From Hofstenia miamia (lineage: Eukaryota; Xenacoelomorpha; Acoela): 64,000 nt of DNA. Location: contig SCFE01000096.1 in the NCBI GenBank assembly GCA_004352715.1, forward strand, positions 568,327-632,326. The letters are read 5' to 3'. Of the stretch, positions 11,096 to 21,547 are shown piece after piece; the stretch's first letter is position 1; the number at the start of each line of letters is the position of its first letter. The notes under the pieces were generated by a model. It ran no database searches. It saw nothing but the letters and a program-made list of their open reading frames with translations, and was not told the DNA's origin. The translations under genes and the position numbers were made by a program.

Positions 11096-11539
11096 GAGGC
11101 TCTATTAATTAAACAGCATAACAAAGAAAACATCATGAATAAACAATGTAATTTAGGAAAGAATGAGATTAAATTATTTTAGTGTACGCAAGTGTAGTAT
11201 ATTGTAAACTTTTATTACCGCAAAAATATTGTTAACTGACGATGACTATAATATCGTTTTTTAAAAACGTTTTTTATTAATGTCAATTAATTATATGAAT
11301 CGCACTAAATTAACTTTTAAATATATATATATATATATTCATATTATATTCATTTATTTAAAACATCATCAGTACAAATATGCGGTAAAAACTAAATGTG
11401 TTTACAGTAGACTACATTTTTATCATAAATTTAATATTCATGGTCTTAAAACAAGTTCAATGATATCATTCTTAGTTGTTTATTTAATAATCTTTGTTTC
11501 ATTGCTTAATTATTAGTACTTCTCCTATTTAATGATGTA
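11096..11539. other. Gene-free stretch with (AT)n run
   Basis: AT-rich sequence holding a short (AT)n microsatellite at about 11319-11338. No supported gene. Confidence 0.5.
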
Positions 11540-12400
11540 TCATAGTTGCTGGAGATTTTAAAGCTTATTTGTGCTATAAGTACTTAGTGATATTTGTTGT
11601 AATATTTCTGTTCATCAAACTGTTGATGAAGTCACAAATGGTAATTCCATTATAGACCACATACTCTACTCTAAACATTTCCTTAACAATTTTTGATCTG
11701 CCACTTTATTAACACCCATAGGCTGCTCTAAATGCAAGATATGTTATTTTATTAATGGAAGCAATCCAAAATATACTAGTATACAATTTCCAGTGATTGA
11801 TCTCAGGAAATGTAATTTGGAAGAAGTATTATATATGTTATTAAAGCAGGATTTCAACGGATTATACAAAACGAATGACATCTGTAAAGTAGGTAGGATT
11901 TAGATTAGATGCGGAGTAATTTGCTTAATTTAGTCAGAGGATAATATGTTAATATATATACAGTATATATGGTTTTTAATATTGATTGAAAAGGTAACAT
12001 TAGCGGACAAAAGAATCTACTTTTTAATAAAATGACAAACCACTTTATGAGCATTATTCTAAAAAGTTGGAAAATGCTATTACTCCTACAATCAAAGAAT
12101 TTCTACATTCGAAAATATTTAAGCCAAAATTAGTCATTTCAAGTAATAATTTAAAAAATGATGATGGTAGTTCAAATGAAACAGAAACTATGCAAATACC
12201 AATGAGGCTATGAATAATGTTTCAAGTTAATTTGAAGAGCTATATTCATGCGAAGTTCCGAGAAAGCGGACTACCCAAACTTTAAGTTAAGTACTGATGA
12301 CATTGACTTTAACTGGTGCATTCTACCAGAATGCTATGAAGTGTGCGAATACTTATGGAGACTAAAATTTCTTCCTCCTGATATGATGACATACCATCAT
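11540..12400 (+). pseudogene. Non-LTR retrotransposon remnant (endonuclease to RT start)
   Basis: A heavily decayed plus-strand remnant. VAGDFKAYL near 11548 resembles the GDFN block of the endonuclease. GNSIIDHILYSK near 11640 resembles the block with the conserved Asp before the SDH motif, and LTPIGCS follows where SDH is expected. Much further on, near 12300-12400, DIDFNWCILPECYEVCEYL with LPPDMM resembles the linker before the RT (pattern: I..EEVY..L..LK...SPGPD). Frames change and stops are frequent between these blocks. Weak individually, the order and spacing support a single old LINE copy. Confidence 0.45.
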
Positions 12401-13385
12401 GATTATAAATTGTGTTATTTTTTATGGCATAGTAAAGAAATAATTTTTTTCTTGAAAACGGGAATATTATGGCACTATTTTGTTTTATCGAAAAAGGAAT
12501 GACCTCGAGCACAAACGATGCCAACCATTTTATTGGAAAATTTTGCTGAAGGTCAAAAAGGACTATTTATTAAGTTTGGAGGATACCGGCTGCATTCTGA
12601 TATAAGAGATGGGCAGCTTTCCCAACATTCTGATAATACAATTTGAGGATCCTGAGCACGACTCATGTTGTCATATTTAGAACCATTAGAAACACATTGC
12701 ATAAAAATTTTTTTTAAAATATATTTTCAAATTTTCAAATATAGAATGGGTTCATCCGCATTTTTGAAATGAAGTTGGAGTTAACAAATAGTACTTTGAT
12801 TGCAAGGTTATCTTGAAAATCGATTCCTATCACTAAACATTGTTAAGTTTAAAAGCAAAAATTTCCAAACATGAAGTGGAGTTCCCCAAATATATATATA
12901 TGGATATACTACTTGTAACTATTGTTAACTGATAAATGAGGAAATCAATAAAAAAATAAATTAATAAAAAGTATTTAGATTTTCAGTTCTTTTTTTTGTT
13001 TATATTTGTTCCTCCACCGATTATGCCACAATAGTTACGTTAATATTATAATAATCTTCAAAAATACTGATTTTTAAAAATGTTGTTTGTACATAGGAGA
13101 ATGAACAGTAAATTAGTATCTTCATTTTGCATTATAAAGCACTTAAATTTTTAATTTAATTTCCATTATTGGCAAGTCAAATCTAAGTGTGTGCTAATGC
13201 CTTCAAAAATAAGTTATCAATATCGCTTCCATAGGAAGTGGCAAAATTTGCAATATATTTATTTTAGATTTTACCAGAGTTTTAAACTATATTATTATTA
13301 AATACATGTACCTTTAAATGTATAACACTAGTCAATAATGGTGCATAGTACCAGTTTAACATTGGAAAGCTACTCTGCACCAATG

Positions 13386-13387
<2 letters not shown>

Positions 13388-13425
<38 letters not shown>
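13388..13425. repeat. (TA)n microsatellite
   Basis: About 38 bases of uninterrupted alternating T and A. Confidence 0.95.
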
Positions 13426-13428
<3 letters not shown>

Positions 13429-13608
13429 AATCAAACCGAAATCAGAACCAAATGTAAGAACTCCAAAGAAATTTCTTTATCAGTTGTTACAATAAAACTC
13501 ACTCTATTTATAGGTAGTTCCAAAAAGTACCTGTCGATTTCAAATTTCGAAAGTTCATCTGCCAAGATGGCTAAAAATAATGGGTGCTAATGCCTTCAAA
13601 AATAAGTT

Positions 13609-13640
13609 ATTATATATATATATATATATATTATATATAT
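13609..13640. repeat. (TA)n microsatellite
   Basis: About 32 bases of TA repeat with one phase break. It directly follows the second copy of a 27-base direct repeat (13584-13610). Confidence 0.9.
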
Positions 13641-13792
13641 TTGGCATGTATTTATTTCAGGTATTATCAGGGTTTGATACGTGTGTTAAACTTATGTTAA
13701 TCTACATTTAATTTATAGCCCTTCTGAATCGTAATGACGTGTTATCATTTTCTTTTCTCAATTCTCTGATGTATAATAAAATACAATTTTAC

Positions 13793-13829
13793 ATATATAT
13801 ATATATATATATATAATATATATATATAA
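13793..13829. repeat. (TA)n microsatellite
   Basis: About 37 bases of TA repeat with one phase break. Confidence 0.9.
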
Positions 13830-15955
13830 TAAATTACTACTATAATTATTTACTATGATTCGTCTAATTTAACGAGCACAATACTTGAATCTATTGTAAA
13901 AAAATTCTATCTATATATATTATGTAATATTCATTGAGTGATTATTAAAATTCTTGCTATTCTATGACATTATGTTATGAGCTATTCTAAGTGCGACTTT
14001 ACTGAAAATTGCCATTCTTACTAAGTTCTTGACTAAGTTCTTGCTATTCTTATAACGGTATCTAATTAAGTTCTTACAAAGAATAGTACTTTTATGTGAC
14101 ATGGGAGATGACGTCAAATTTCTAACCCATTAATTTCTTCATAAGCTTAGAACATGTCCTTTTATTAGGAAATACTTGCTTAAGATACCATTAACTACTC
14201 GAAAATTTGAAACTCCAGGATATCCTCCACTTCTTGGCTTACCATTAAAATATAGGCTAAAATTTTAGCTTTATTATCAATCTTAAGCAGCTCAATAATT
14301 TTTTGTTCAATTTATAATGGCTTTTTTATAACTCAAGATATAAAATAGCATCAAAAATTTAAAAGCACTGCAAAATAAAAAGTGTCACCTCATCTACATA
14401 TAAGATGCCATTAGGGGGGTGCATTCCGGAAGCCAACTTTGTCAAAGAGCTGAAAGCTTTAGCTCGAATCAGTTTTTATTACAAGTTTGCTTCGCCCATG
14501 AATACAAACTTTCAATGAGACTCGCTATAGCTCGATAAGTTCTTTGAAAATCTTGCGTACTCTTAGTGATCTGGGGCTTGAAAATATTGCTTAGTCAAGC
14601 TTGCCCGACTTCCATTAATGATATTTTGCATTTTTTTTAAAAAAGTCCTTCACTCGATGTAGTCTAGAGACTTTGAAAAATAAACAATTTTTTGTTACAG
14701 TGTCATTCTTAGCTGCGAAGACACTTGATGACTTTGTTGCCCTAGTTCGATTTTATTTTTATATGGTAACATATATCTGTTTTGCATTTCAATATTAAGT
14801 GAAATTTTTGGGGTTCATACTCATTGTCAATCCTGATCAATATTTCTATCCTATGATATTTATATACTGATGAAAATATCAATATTTTTTTAATTTTTGA
14901 GGTCTTAATTTTTATCTGTTAAATTCTACGACTATTTCTCAAATGAATCTTGGCAATTTCATTGTTTTATTGAAAATTATATGTAACTTATCAGATTCTG
15001 CATTTGGCAAACTTCATCACAATCCAAGAATAGATTATTTCTTTTAAAATTTAACATCAGTTCAACACTTCCTGAATTCAGCATATGGAAAAGGCACCCA
15101 TTTTTTTAAACAATCATATTGTCTCTCAGGACAATGAGGCAGGTTACTTTATATGCACAATTATTAATGTGAAAAGCATGGGTAATTTGCACTACTCAAT
15201 TAATTCCGTGTCTTAATTTTAGTACACATTTGGAGACGTACTCAATTTTTGGTTGGTTGTTTACAACATTGAACAAGCATTGCTTAAGAGAAAAGTGGAA
15301 AAAGCGTTTTGTCCCACATTCTAACAAAGTAATCCCACATCAAAAATTGAAAATTTGTGGAACCCGACGACAAGCTTACATACTACTACAATGTTTGTTA
15401 TATTTTTATTATTTGTTCAATTTTATATACATTGCTTTCCTAAATTGCATTAAAATTAATTTTTAAAACTAACTGAATTATGTTGAATTTAAAATTTCTA
15501 AACGCTTAGTTGTAAATACATTTGATATTTATGCATAAACTTTCATATTTTTGAAGGAATAGTTCAAAATACTGATAACAACGCTTTAAGAATGATAATG
15601 ATAGTATAGTGAAGCAATATGTAGAGTATTTTTAAAAAGCAAAGAAATCAAATTCTTTAATGTATTCAAACTTCTTATTAATGCTTATGTAAATTCAATA
15701 CGTTTTTTTCCAATTCTTGCTTGATTAGAGTGAGTTTTCCAGTAGACATTGTTTTAGAAGTCGCATCACCATTATAAAAAGGTGCCAATCCTAAAATTAA
15801 AATTATATGAAAATCATTAACGCAAATTAATAAAATAATGAATAGCACCTAAAAGCATGGAATACCTTAGGATTAGTATTAAAAGTAAAATTAAACTATT
15901 AAGCATAATATCCTTTAAATCAATAGAAAATTGCAGTAAAAATGTATAAATACTA

Positions 15956-17212
15956 CCTGAAATATATTTTGTGTCCTTCCTGTAAACGTGTTTCTGTAAA
16001 TTCACAGGTATTTAGAGTGAGATTTTGGTCAACTTCATTGCTAAGTACCACCAAATTGTTAACTTCACCTTTTAAGTATACGTACGAAGTTCTATTCCAA
16101 AGTGGACAACCATTTAATTCGGTAATGTTTGGTATTTCAAATACATTACCATACAGGTATATTTCGTAATATGAATCCACAAAATAAATTTCTGTAAATT
16201 GATTATTTAAGAAATATTCGCGTCTTATTTGTCCATCACACCCTTCTAGCCAAAATGCAGTACTTCTATGTCTTTGTACATCTTTATTATCAATATATTT
16301 GTTGTACCTTAAAGAAAAAGGCGCATACCTGCTAACCTTAAGAATGTGACGACACAAATTTGATTCAAATCTATTCAACACCAAATGGGTCGCATCGAAA
16401 CTGCCATTTAGGGAGATTATTTCAAGCAGTGAAGACCCATTCAAGTTATTGTGTGATACTAGATTTTCTGAAAGGTCCATCCCATTTCCTTCATAAGCAT
16501 TGTCTTGCAAATGGGAATGGTAATACAATAGATGCTGTCCAAGTGAATTATTAGATAAAATGCTCATCTCAAATGGTACATACCAAATGTTCCAAAAGCA
16601 GAGTAAGCATTTAAAATTTTCGTTGAATGTAAATATATTTCTTTCAAAATTAGCCAAATGATTTGAAAATGAATTATTATTACCAACGAGAAATACAGCC
16701 TCAAAATTTCTAATCTGTGTAAAAGTCGAGCGTAAAACCTCCAATTCATTGTCTTTGCACTGTACTGAGAAGAGAGCATCACTAAATCTTCCATTTACTT
16801 TCGCCTCTCTTTCATTACTTGAAAATTTGCTTCTTTTAATGGTTAGGCTGCAAAAAGCAAGATTTTTACTTGGCTTAAAAAACGCTTTTTTGTTGTAGAT
16901 TCCAATGACGTCTATCAAAACCAGTTTATTGCTGCGAATTGTCTTGTAACTGCTCCCAACATTAACATTTTTCAGCATAACGTGCGTCTTGTTAGTGAAA
17001 GATGGGAGGATATTTGTGTCAAACTCAGGAGCCCCTTTGCCAAACCCCTCTACTTCGATCTTCGAATCATCTGGATGAACTTTGATTCTCACATCATTAC
17101 TGATGAAGCAATCTATTTCATTATAAATAGAAAGCTCACTTATTTGAGATGAATTACAAAATTCTTTTGAAGCAACAGAACTTATCAACACAAATGCCAT
17201 TGCTTTCAACAT
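15956..17212 (-). CDS. Secreted protein, probable beta-helix repeats (first exon)
   Basis: A 419-codon open frame from ATG at 17212, the longest intact host-like frame in the window. Residues 1-15 (MLKAMAFVLISSVAS) make a good signal peptide. The rest has many short segments of the type N-x-F-x-x-N and about nine N-x-S/T glycosylation sites, plus about a dozen Cys in scattered pairs. Examples are NNSFSNHLANFERN, NNSLGQHLLYYHS and FDATHLVLNRFESN. This periodic pattern is what right-handed parallel beta-helix rungs look like, as in large extracellular proteins of cell junctions. The frame stops at 15953, but the end reads TTCAG|GTAGTA, a plausible splice donor, so this may be exon 1 of a longer gene. 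A TATATAT word lies about 95 bases upstream of the ATG. Family not identified. Confidence 0.65.
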
Positions 17213-19146
17213 TGCTCATCTAGTTTGTTTCCAAAACTTTGCCACAATTATTTCCCGAAATATTTTATGTTCATCAAATATCTTAGTTTGAAATATTTTT
17301 TGAAAGATATATAGTAGCGTTAGTTTAATTTAAGCATGTGGAACAGTCTTTTCTTAAACATTGTTTTAAGAGATCATAAATCATGTTGATGAGTTAAATA
17401 CTTTTCATCTACATTACTCCATTATTAGAACCATTATAATTTAAGTTAAGTAGCAAAAATAAACTAACATTCCCAGAAAACGTATTAGCTGTGTTGAATA
17501 TAGATTGAAATTTCTCGAAGAACGGCTTCACCTAAAGTGTGCAGCTAAGTCATAATATGGAATAAAGTTGAAGTGAATTCAAACTTTTTATTGCACTATT
17601 TTGCATATGTTTTTAACTTATCAAAAATGGAGATTTATTATCTAATTACGCTAAAATAGAACAATTTTTAATTATATTCAGTGGTATTTCACAAAGTTTC
17701 TTTGAAATTACAGAAAATTCTTTAAACGTAACTTCAAATAATGAACATAAGCAAGCTGTTTATTGCATATTTACAGTAATTTAAAATGAGAATATATGAT
17801 CATTCAAATTCAACGATAAAAAAGATTAATTCAATACTTTTTGTTGACCAAGGGTGTGGTTGGCTAGCCGTTTGCAAATAGAGCAGTAGGCTCTGTCAAC
17901 TTCTTGCATGAGCCATAGATATTAATTCAGCAATGAATTTAGGAACTTTTCATATTTCTTGATCGTACTGATTTTGTTTCAATAGAAATTAGTGGACATG
18001 TACAACTAGTTTTTTATTTTTTTCTGTTATTTATGTTAATATTAGGACCTTTAACCTACAAACAATGTAACTACTTGCTTTCACACATATTGATAATAAA
18101 AATAGTCAAAGGTGAGAAAATTCAAATATGTGAAGCTGTTGATGATTCATAGAGCACAGGAATAACTTTGTGGAGAAACAGTTATATGCATTTGTTTGAG
18201 AGAAGAAAAATTTAAAGCGTGACAACATGTATTCTTATACCGTCATCAGACTTGGATAAAAAGTGAAATCAGTAGACACAAATACATTTGGCATATTGTG
18301 ATGATGTTAGTTCAAAATGGACGTGTGTAAAAGTGTCGCCCATTTCCATTGAATATGAGGTTGCAGTAATCAACAAAGTACCCCATGACCTAATTTTCAA
18401 ACATTAAAATTTCTTTTCTTGAAATTTCTCACAAAAAGCATAGAATATCTCCTACAATGTACCAATGAATAATTTTACTTATCCATAACTTAACGGACAG
18501 ACGCTTGCTCTACTTAAACTTCTCAGTTAAATTAATGCTTAATTGACAGAAGTTAGCTTTGTAAAAATATTTTTTCACATACCATTGGAATTTCTTTTCA
18601 CATACGTTGTTGCGAATTGGAAAATTATATTTGAAAACTTTTTGTGAGTGTAATTAATTATTTCTTGGGTTCTATTGTTCTGATAATACACAAATGTACC
18701 AAATCTTTCCCGGATCCCTTGCTCTGAATAATTGTCACTAAAGCAGTGAATCAAAATTTTTTAAACATTTGGAAAGATAATTTCTCTGGTGTATATATTA
18801 TTGAGAAATAAAAAATTCGTAAACCTGATTTTAAAGATCTCATGTAATAAAATTTCTGCATGTTGCGTAAAGCAAGTATAGAACAGGTATAAAACCTTCT
18901 TAGGCAGTTACAAATTTTAAAAAAAACCAACATTAACAATTTAATAAGAACTAAAACATATTCAAAGTATGCAGTGAGATTAATGCATGTTTGAAACCAA
19001 AGTTTAATCGAAAATATGGCAACAAAATGAAATGAATAGGCAGTGTTTTGTACTAGTAGTGCATGCCAAAATTGCTATTTTTGCTCATAATAGTGAATGC
19101 TTGCACTATTGACTTCGTACTCATTATCTGCTAAAAATTAAGTAAA
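17213..19146. other. Gene-free stretch
   Basis: AT-rich sequence with short frames only. The part nearest 17213 should hold the promoter and 5' UTR of the secreted-protein gene: a TATATAT word lies at about 17307-17313 in minus-strand sense. I see no repeat or RNA gene in the rest. Confidence 0.4.
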
Positions 19147-19674
19147 ATGGATGAATACTTAGAATAATTGAAATGTTCTCACTGTTTGCAGCTCTTTGAA
19201 GAAGCTCATGAGTTAATCTGTAGGCATTCATTTTGTAAAAAATGCATAGATAATGATCTCAAATACAAAGATGAATTTTTCTGTGATGTATGTCAAGGAT
19301 TTACAAATTATGAAGACATAAAACTCAACTTTCGAATTAATGAGCTTATTCATTTGCTCAAACCGCTCAAAGAGAACAATTCTACGACGATGGCCTGCAA
19401 TGTGTGTGATGAAAATATTGAACCTCGAGAACTTTATTTTCGCAAAGATTGTAATGTCCTTAATAAAAAACTCGAGTATTATTGTAATGAAACCACTTGC
19501 AAAAAAATGTTATGCGCCAGTTGCGCACTTTCTTTACATTATCATCATTGTAAACAAACTAAAGAATAAAGAAAAAAAATTTTGCAAGCAGAAATTTCTC
19601 AGAGAGCTAAGAAAATAAATTTGAGGATGAAGGAAGTGTTTTCAAATTCCAATTTAAAATGCTTTGTGTAAAAA
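19147..19674 (+). pseudogene. TRIM-type RING/B-box protein relic
   Basis: TRIM proteins are ubiquitin ligases with RING, B-box and coiled coil. The natural ATG at 19147 is followed six codons later by a TAA (19165-19167). The same frame continues with a C3HC4 RING: CSHC, then ICRHSFCKKC, then FFCDVC (about residues 10-55). A B-box follows: ACNVCDENIEP, then YYCNETTCKKMLCASC and HYHHC. A second in-frame TAA at 19567-19569 comes just before a basic helical stretch, KKILQAEISQRAKKINLRM, that would begin the coiled coil, and a third stop ends it near 19674. Domain order is perfect for a TRIM protein, but two stops in one frame mean it is a pseudogene, or a gene in which both stops are sequence errors. 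No intron is visible. Confidence 0.75.
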
Positions 19675-19886
19675 AATTGAAAACAGATAAAGTAATTCTA
19701 AAAACAGATTCAGATAGACAATAAAAAGATCTTTCAAAAATTTAATATGACTTTTTGCGTTTTTTATTTTTGACTGTATAATTTGGAAATTTGTTGTTTT
19801 TGTAATTAGAAAATTCCACTATTCAGGGAGACATCTAGCGAAAAAATTAGGAATTTCGACTAGAATTTATGTATTTATATATACGT

Positions 19887-19888
<2 letters not shown>

Positions 19889-19919
<31 letters not shown>
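19889..19919. repeat. (TA)n microsatellite
   Basis: About 30 bases of alternating A and T. Confidence 0.9.
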
Positions 19920-19925
<6 letters not shown>

Positions 19926-20379
19926 CATTTTTAATATAGAAATTTGATAGAAATGAATTTGTATTGCACAGATTTGCAATTTCTTACTCTATTTCTAGAA
20001 AAATACAAGTTTTGATTTCATTCAAATAAAAAATCTTTAAATAATTATTGTAAGTTTTTCATTTTCTCACTTAATTTCAAGTATTAGTATTGTAGTTGGA
20101 ACTTAGAGGTATAGCGCATTAGTAGATTTTACATTGATGAATTTACCCTCACTTGAATATACTCAAAACATAATTTAATTCTGCTTTCCTATTAGAAAAA
20201 TAAAAACGTTAAAGTTTCTTTATTTTATTCAATATTTAAGTTTTCAAGTGGAGATCTATTGATTAGCCTTTCTTTCTGATAAATTCATTTTTTGTTAATG
20301 CAAAGTGCGGCAGGGAAAACCTTCTTGGACATTAGAGAATGTAGATAAATATTATATTTTACTATAAGTTATCTTCTAA

Positions 20380-20700
20380 TGGTAAAGTTTTTTACAAAGG
20401 TTTTTCCTGTGCCTGAAGCATATAAAAATATTAATTTTTTTATGAATACAAACGATTTTTGTAAAAACATTCAAATCCTTTGCATACCACATGTTGAGAA
20501 AATGAGTCGGTCTAATGTCAATGTTCTCAGCAAGCCAAACACGTCACGTACTGACTACGAAAAAGAAAGAGAAGAATATTTTCAATTGTATGGTATTTTC
20601 AAATTTTAAATGTCTTCGTTAGTTTGTGAGTTATAAATGGTTTAAATGTTTTATGGAAACAATCACATATTTTTAAAAATCCCTAGTGGAATTACAGTTA
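20380..20700. repeat. Dispersed repeat of unknown type, copy 1
   Basis: Diverged similarity in the same orientation to 51810-52200. Shared words in order include TGTGCCTGA, GATTTTTGTAAAAACATTCA (GATGTTTGTAAAAATATTTA in the other copy), GGTCTAATG and TTAGTTTGTGAGTTATAAA (TTAGGTGGTCAGTTATAAA in the other). It contains a 76-codon open frame, but the other copy is not open in that frame, so I do not call a gene. Confidence 0.5.
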
Positions 20701-21547
20701 GGGCATCAGGGTCTTTTATTCACTGGGTCACATCTAAATATACAAATGAGGGAAAAAAATTGCATATTCAGCGGCGTATCTAAACATTTCTGATGAGGAT
20801 TTAAACTAATAATATAGAAAATATTTTATCAGTACCCATGATAATTTAATGTTATAGGTATCTACAAGTCCGAGTCTATTCTATCTAGATCAATAATTCT
20901 TCAACCTAAGCTATTCTTTGTAGAAGGTATGATAGTCACATGTGGTATGAGAAAATCTCGAACCCTTATAAATAAGAAATATAACTAAGCATGTATTCAC
21001 AGCTGCACCTGAACTTACAAAGTTTTCTTTGAAGTGGGAATTACTGTCAGGGTTCGCATTTGGCGGTATTACACCGCAGTTGATGCTATTGTTTCAACAA
21101 TTTACAGTGCAAAACAAAATTGATACACAATTCTTCAAACGAAAATTTAAATTTAAATTTTACAGATATTATATATTGTTCAATGCATATATGTGCGACA
21201 ACATTACATTGCAAGTGTATTTTGGTTTGTAGCTTAGTAATAAAATAATTGCAAAATATTTTGAAGTCAATGTCTTAGGATATAAAACATTGTCCAAAAA
21301 CCTAATTACAATTTAAAATGAAAAGGAAATTATCTGCTCAAAGCTTATACAGAAGCAAAACGGAAACCTAACATGCTGTTTTTAGGAAAATAAACCCTTT
21401 TTCTTCAAAAGGTGAATCAAGACTAGGCATTCTGCAAATAGCTTGGGCTGTTTTAACCAAGAAATCTTGGTGGGAGGGGATCCACTGAGACTTATATAAA
21501 TAAAGTCAAGTTAATTGTTACTAAAACATTGAATCACAGAAAGGCTA

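Larger units (their letters stand above)
12525..15955. other. Long gene-free region with microsatellites
   Basis: No coding frame with recognisable content; the short frames in it have no domain, signal peptide or codon pattern to support them. It holds three (TA)n arrays and a 27-base direct repeat (listed separately). A sequence starting GGGGGGTGCATTCCGG near 14414 faintly resembles a Harbinger end, but no partner end was found. The 3' part (15955-15700) may contain intron and downstream exon of the secreted-protein gene next door. Confidence 0.45.
19675..21547. other. Gene-free stretch with (TA)n and a dispersed repeat
   Basis: Contains a (TA)n array at about 19889-19919 and a repeat copy at 20380-20700 that has a diverged relative at 51810-52200 (listed separately). 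No frame here has a recognisable domain. Confidence 0.45.

Noticed and set aside
10033-11182. Long open frames spanning the N-runs (also at 38352-39554 and 54988-56180)
   Set aside because: They consist almost entirely of unknown residues created by translating N; only a few codons at each edge are real.
14414-14480. Second Harbinger end (GGGGGGTGCATTCCGG)
   Set aside because: Only a short similarity to the TIR at 8019 and no matching inverted partner or TTA/TAA duplication was found.
15817-16005. Membrane-protein frame at the 3' edge of the secreted-protein exon
   Set aside because: The hydrophobic stretch is AT-rich sequence probably within an intron, overlapping the real exon in another frame.
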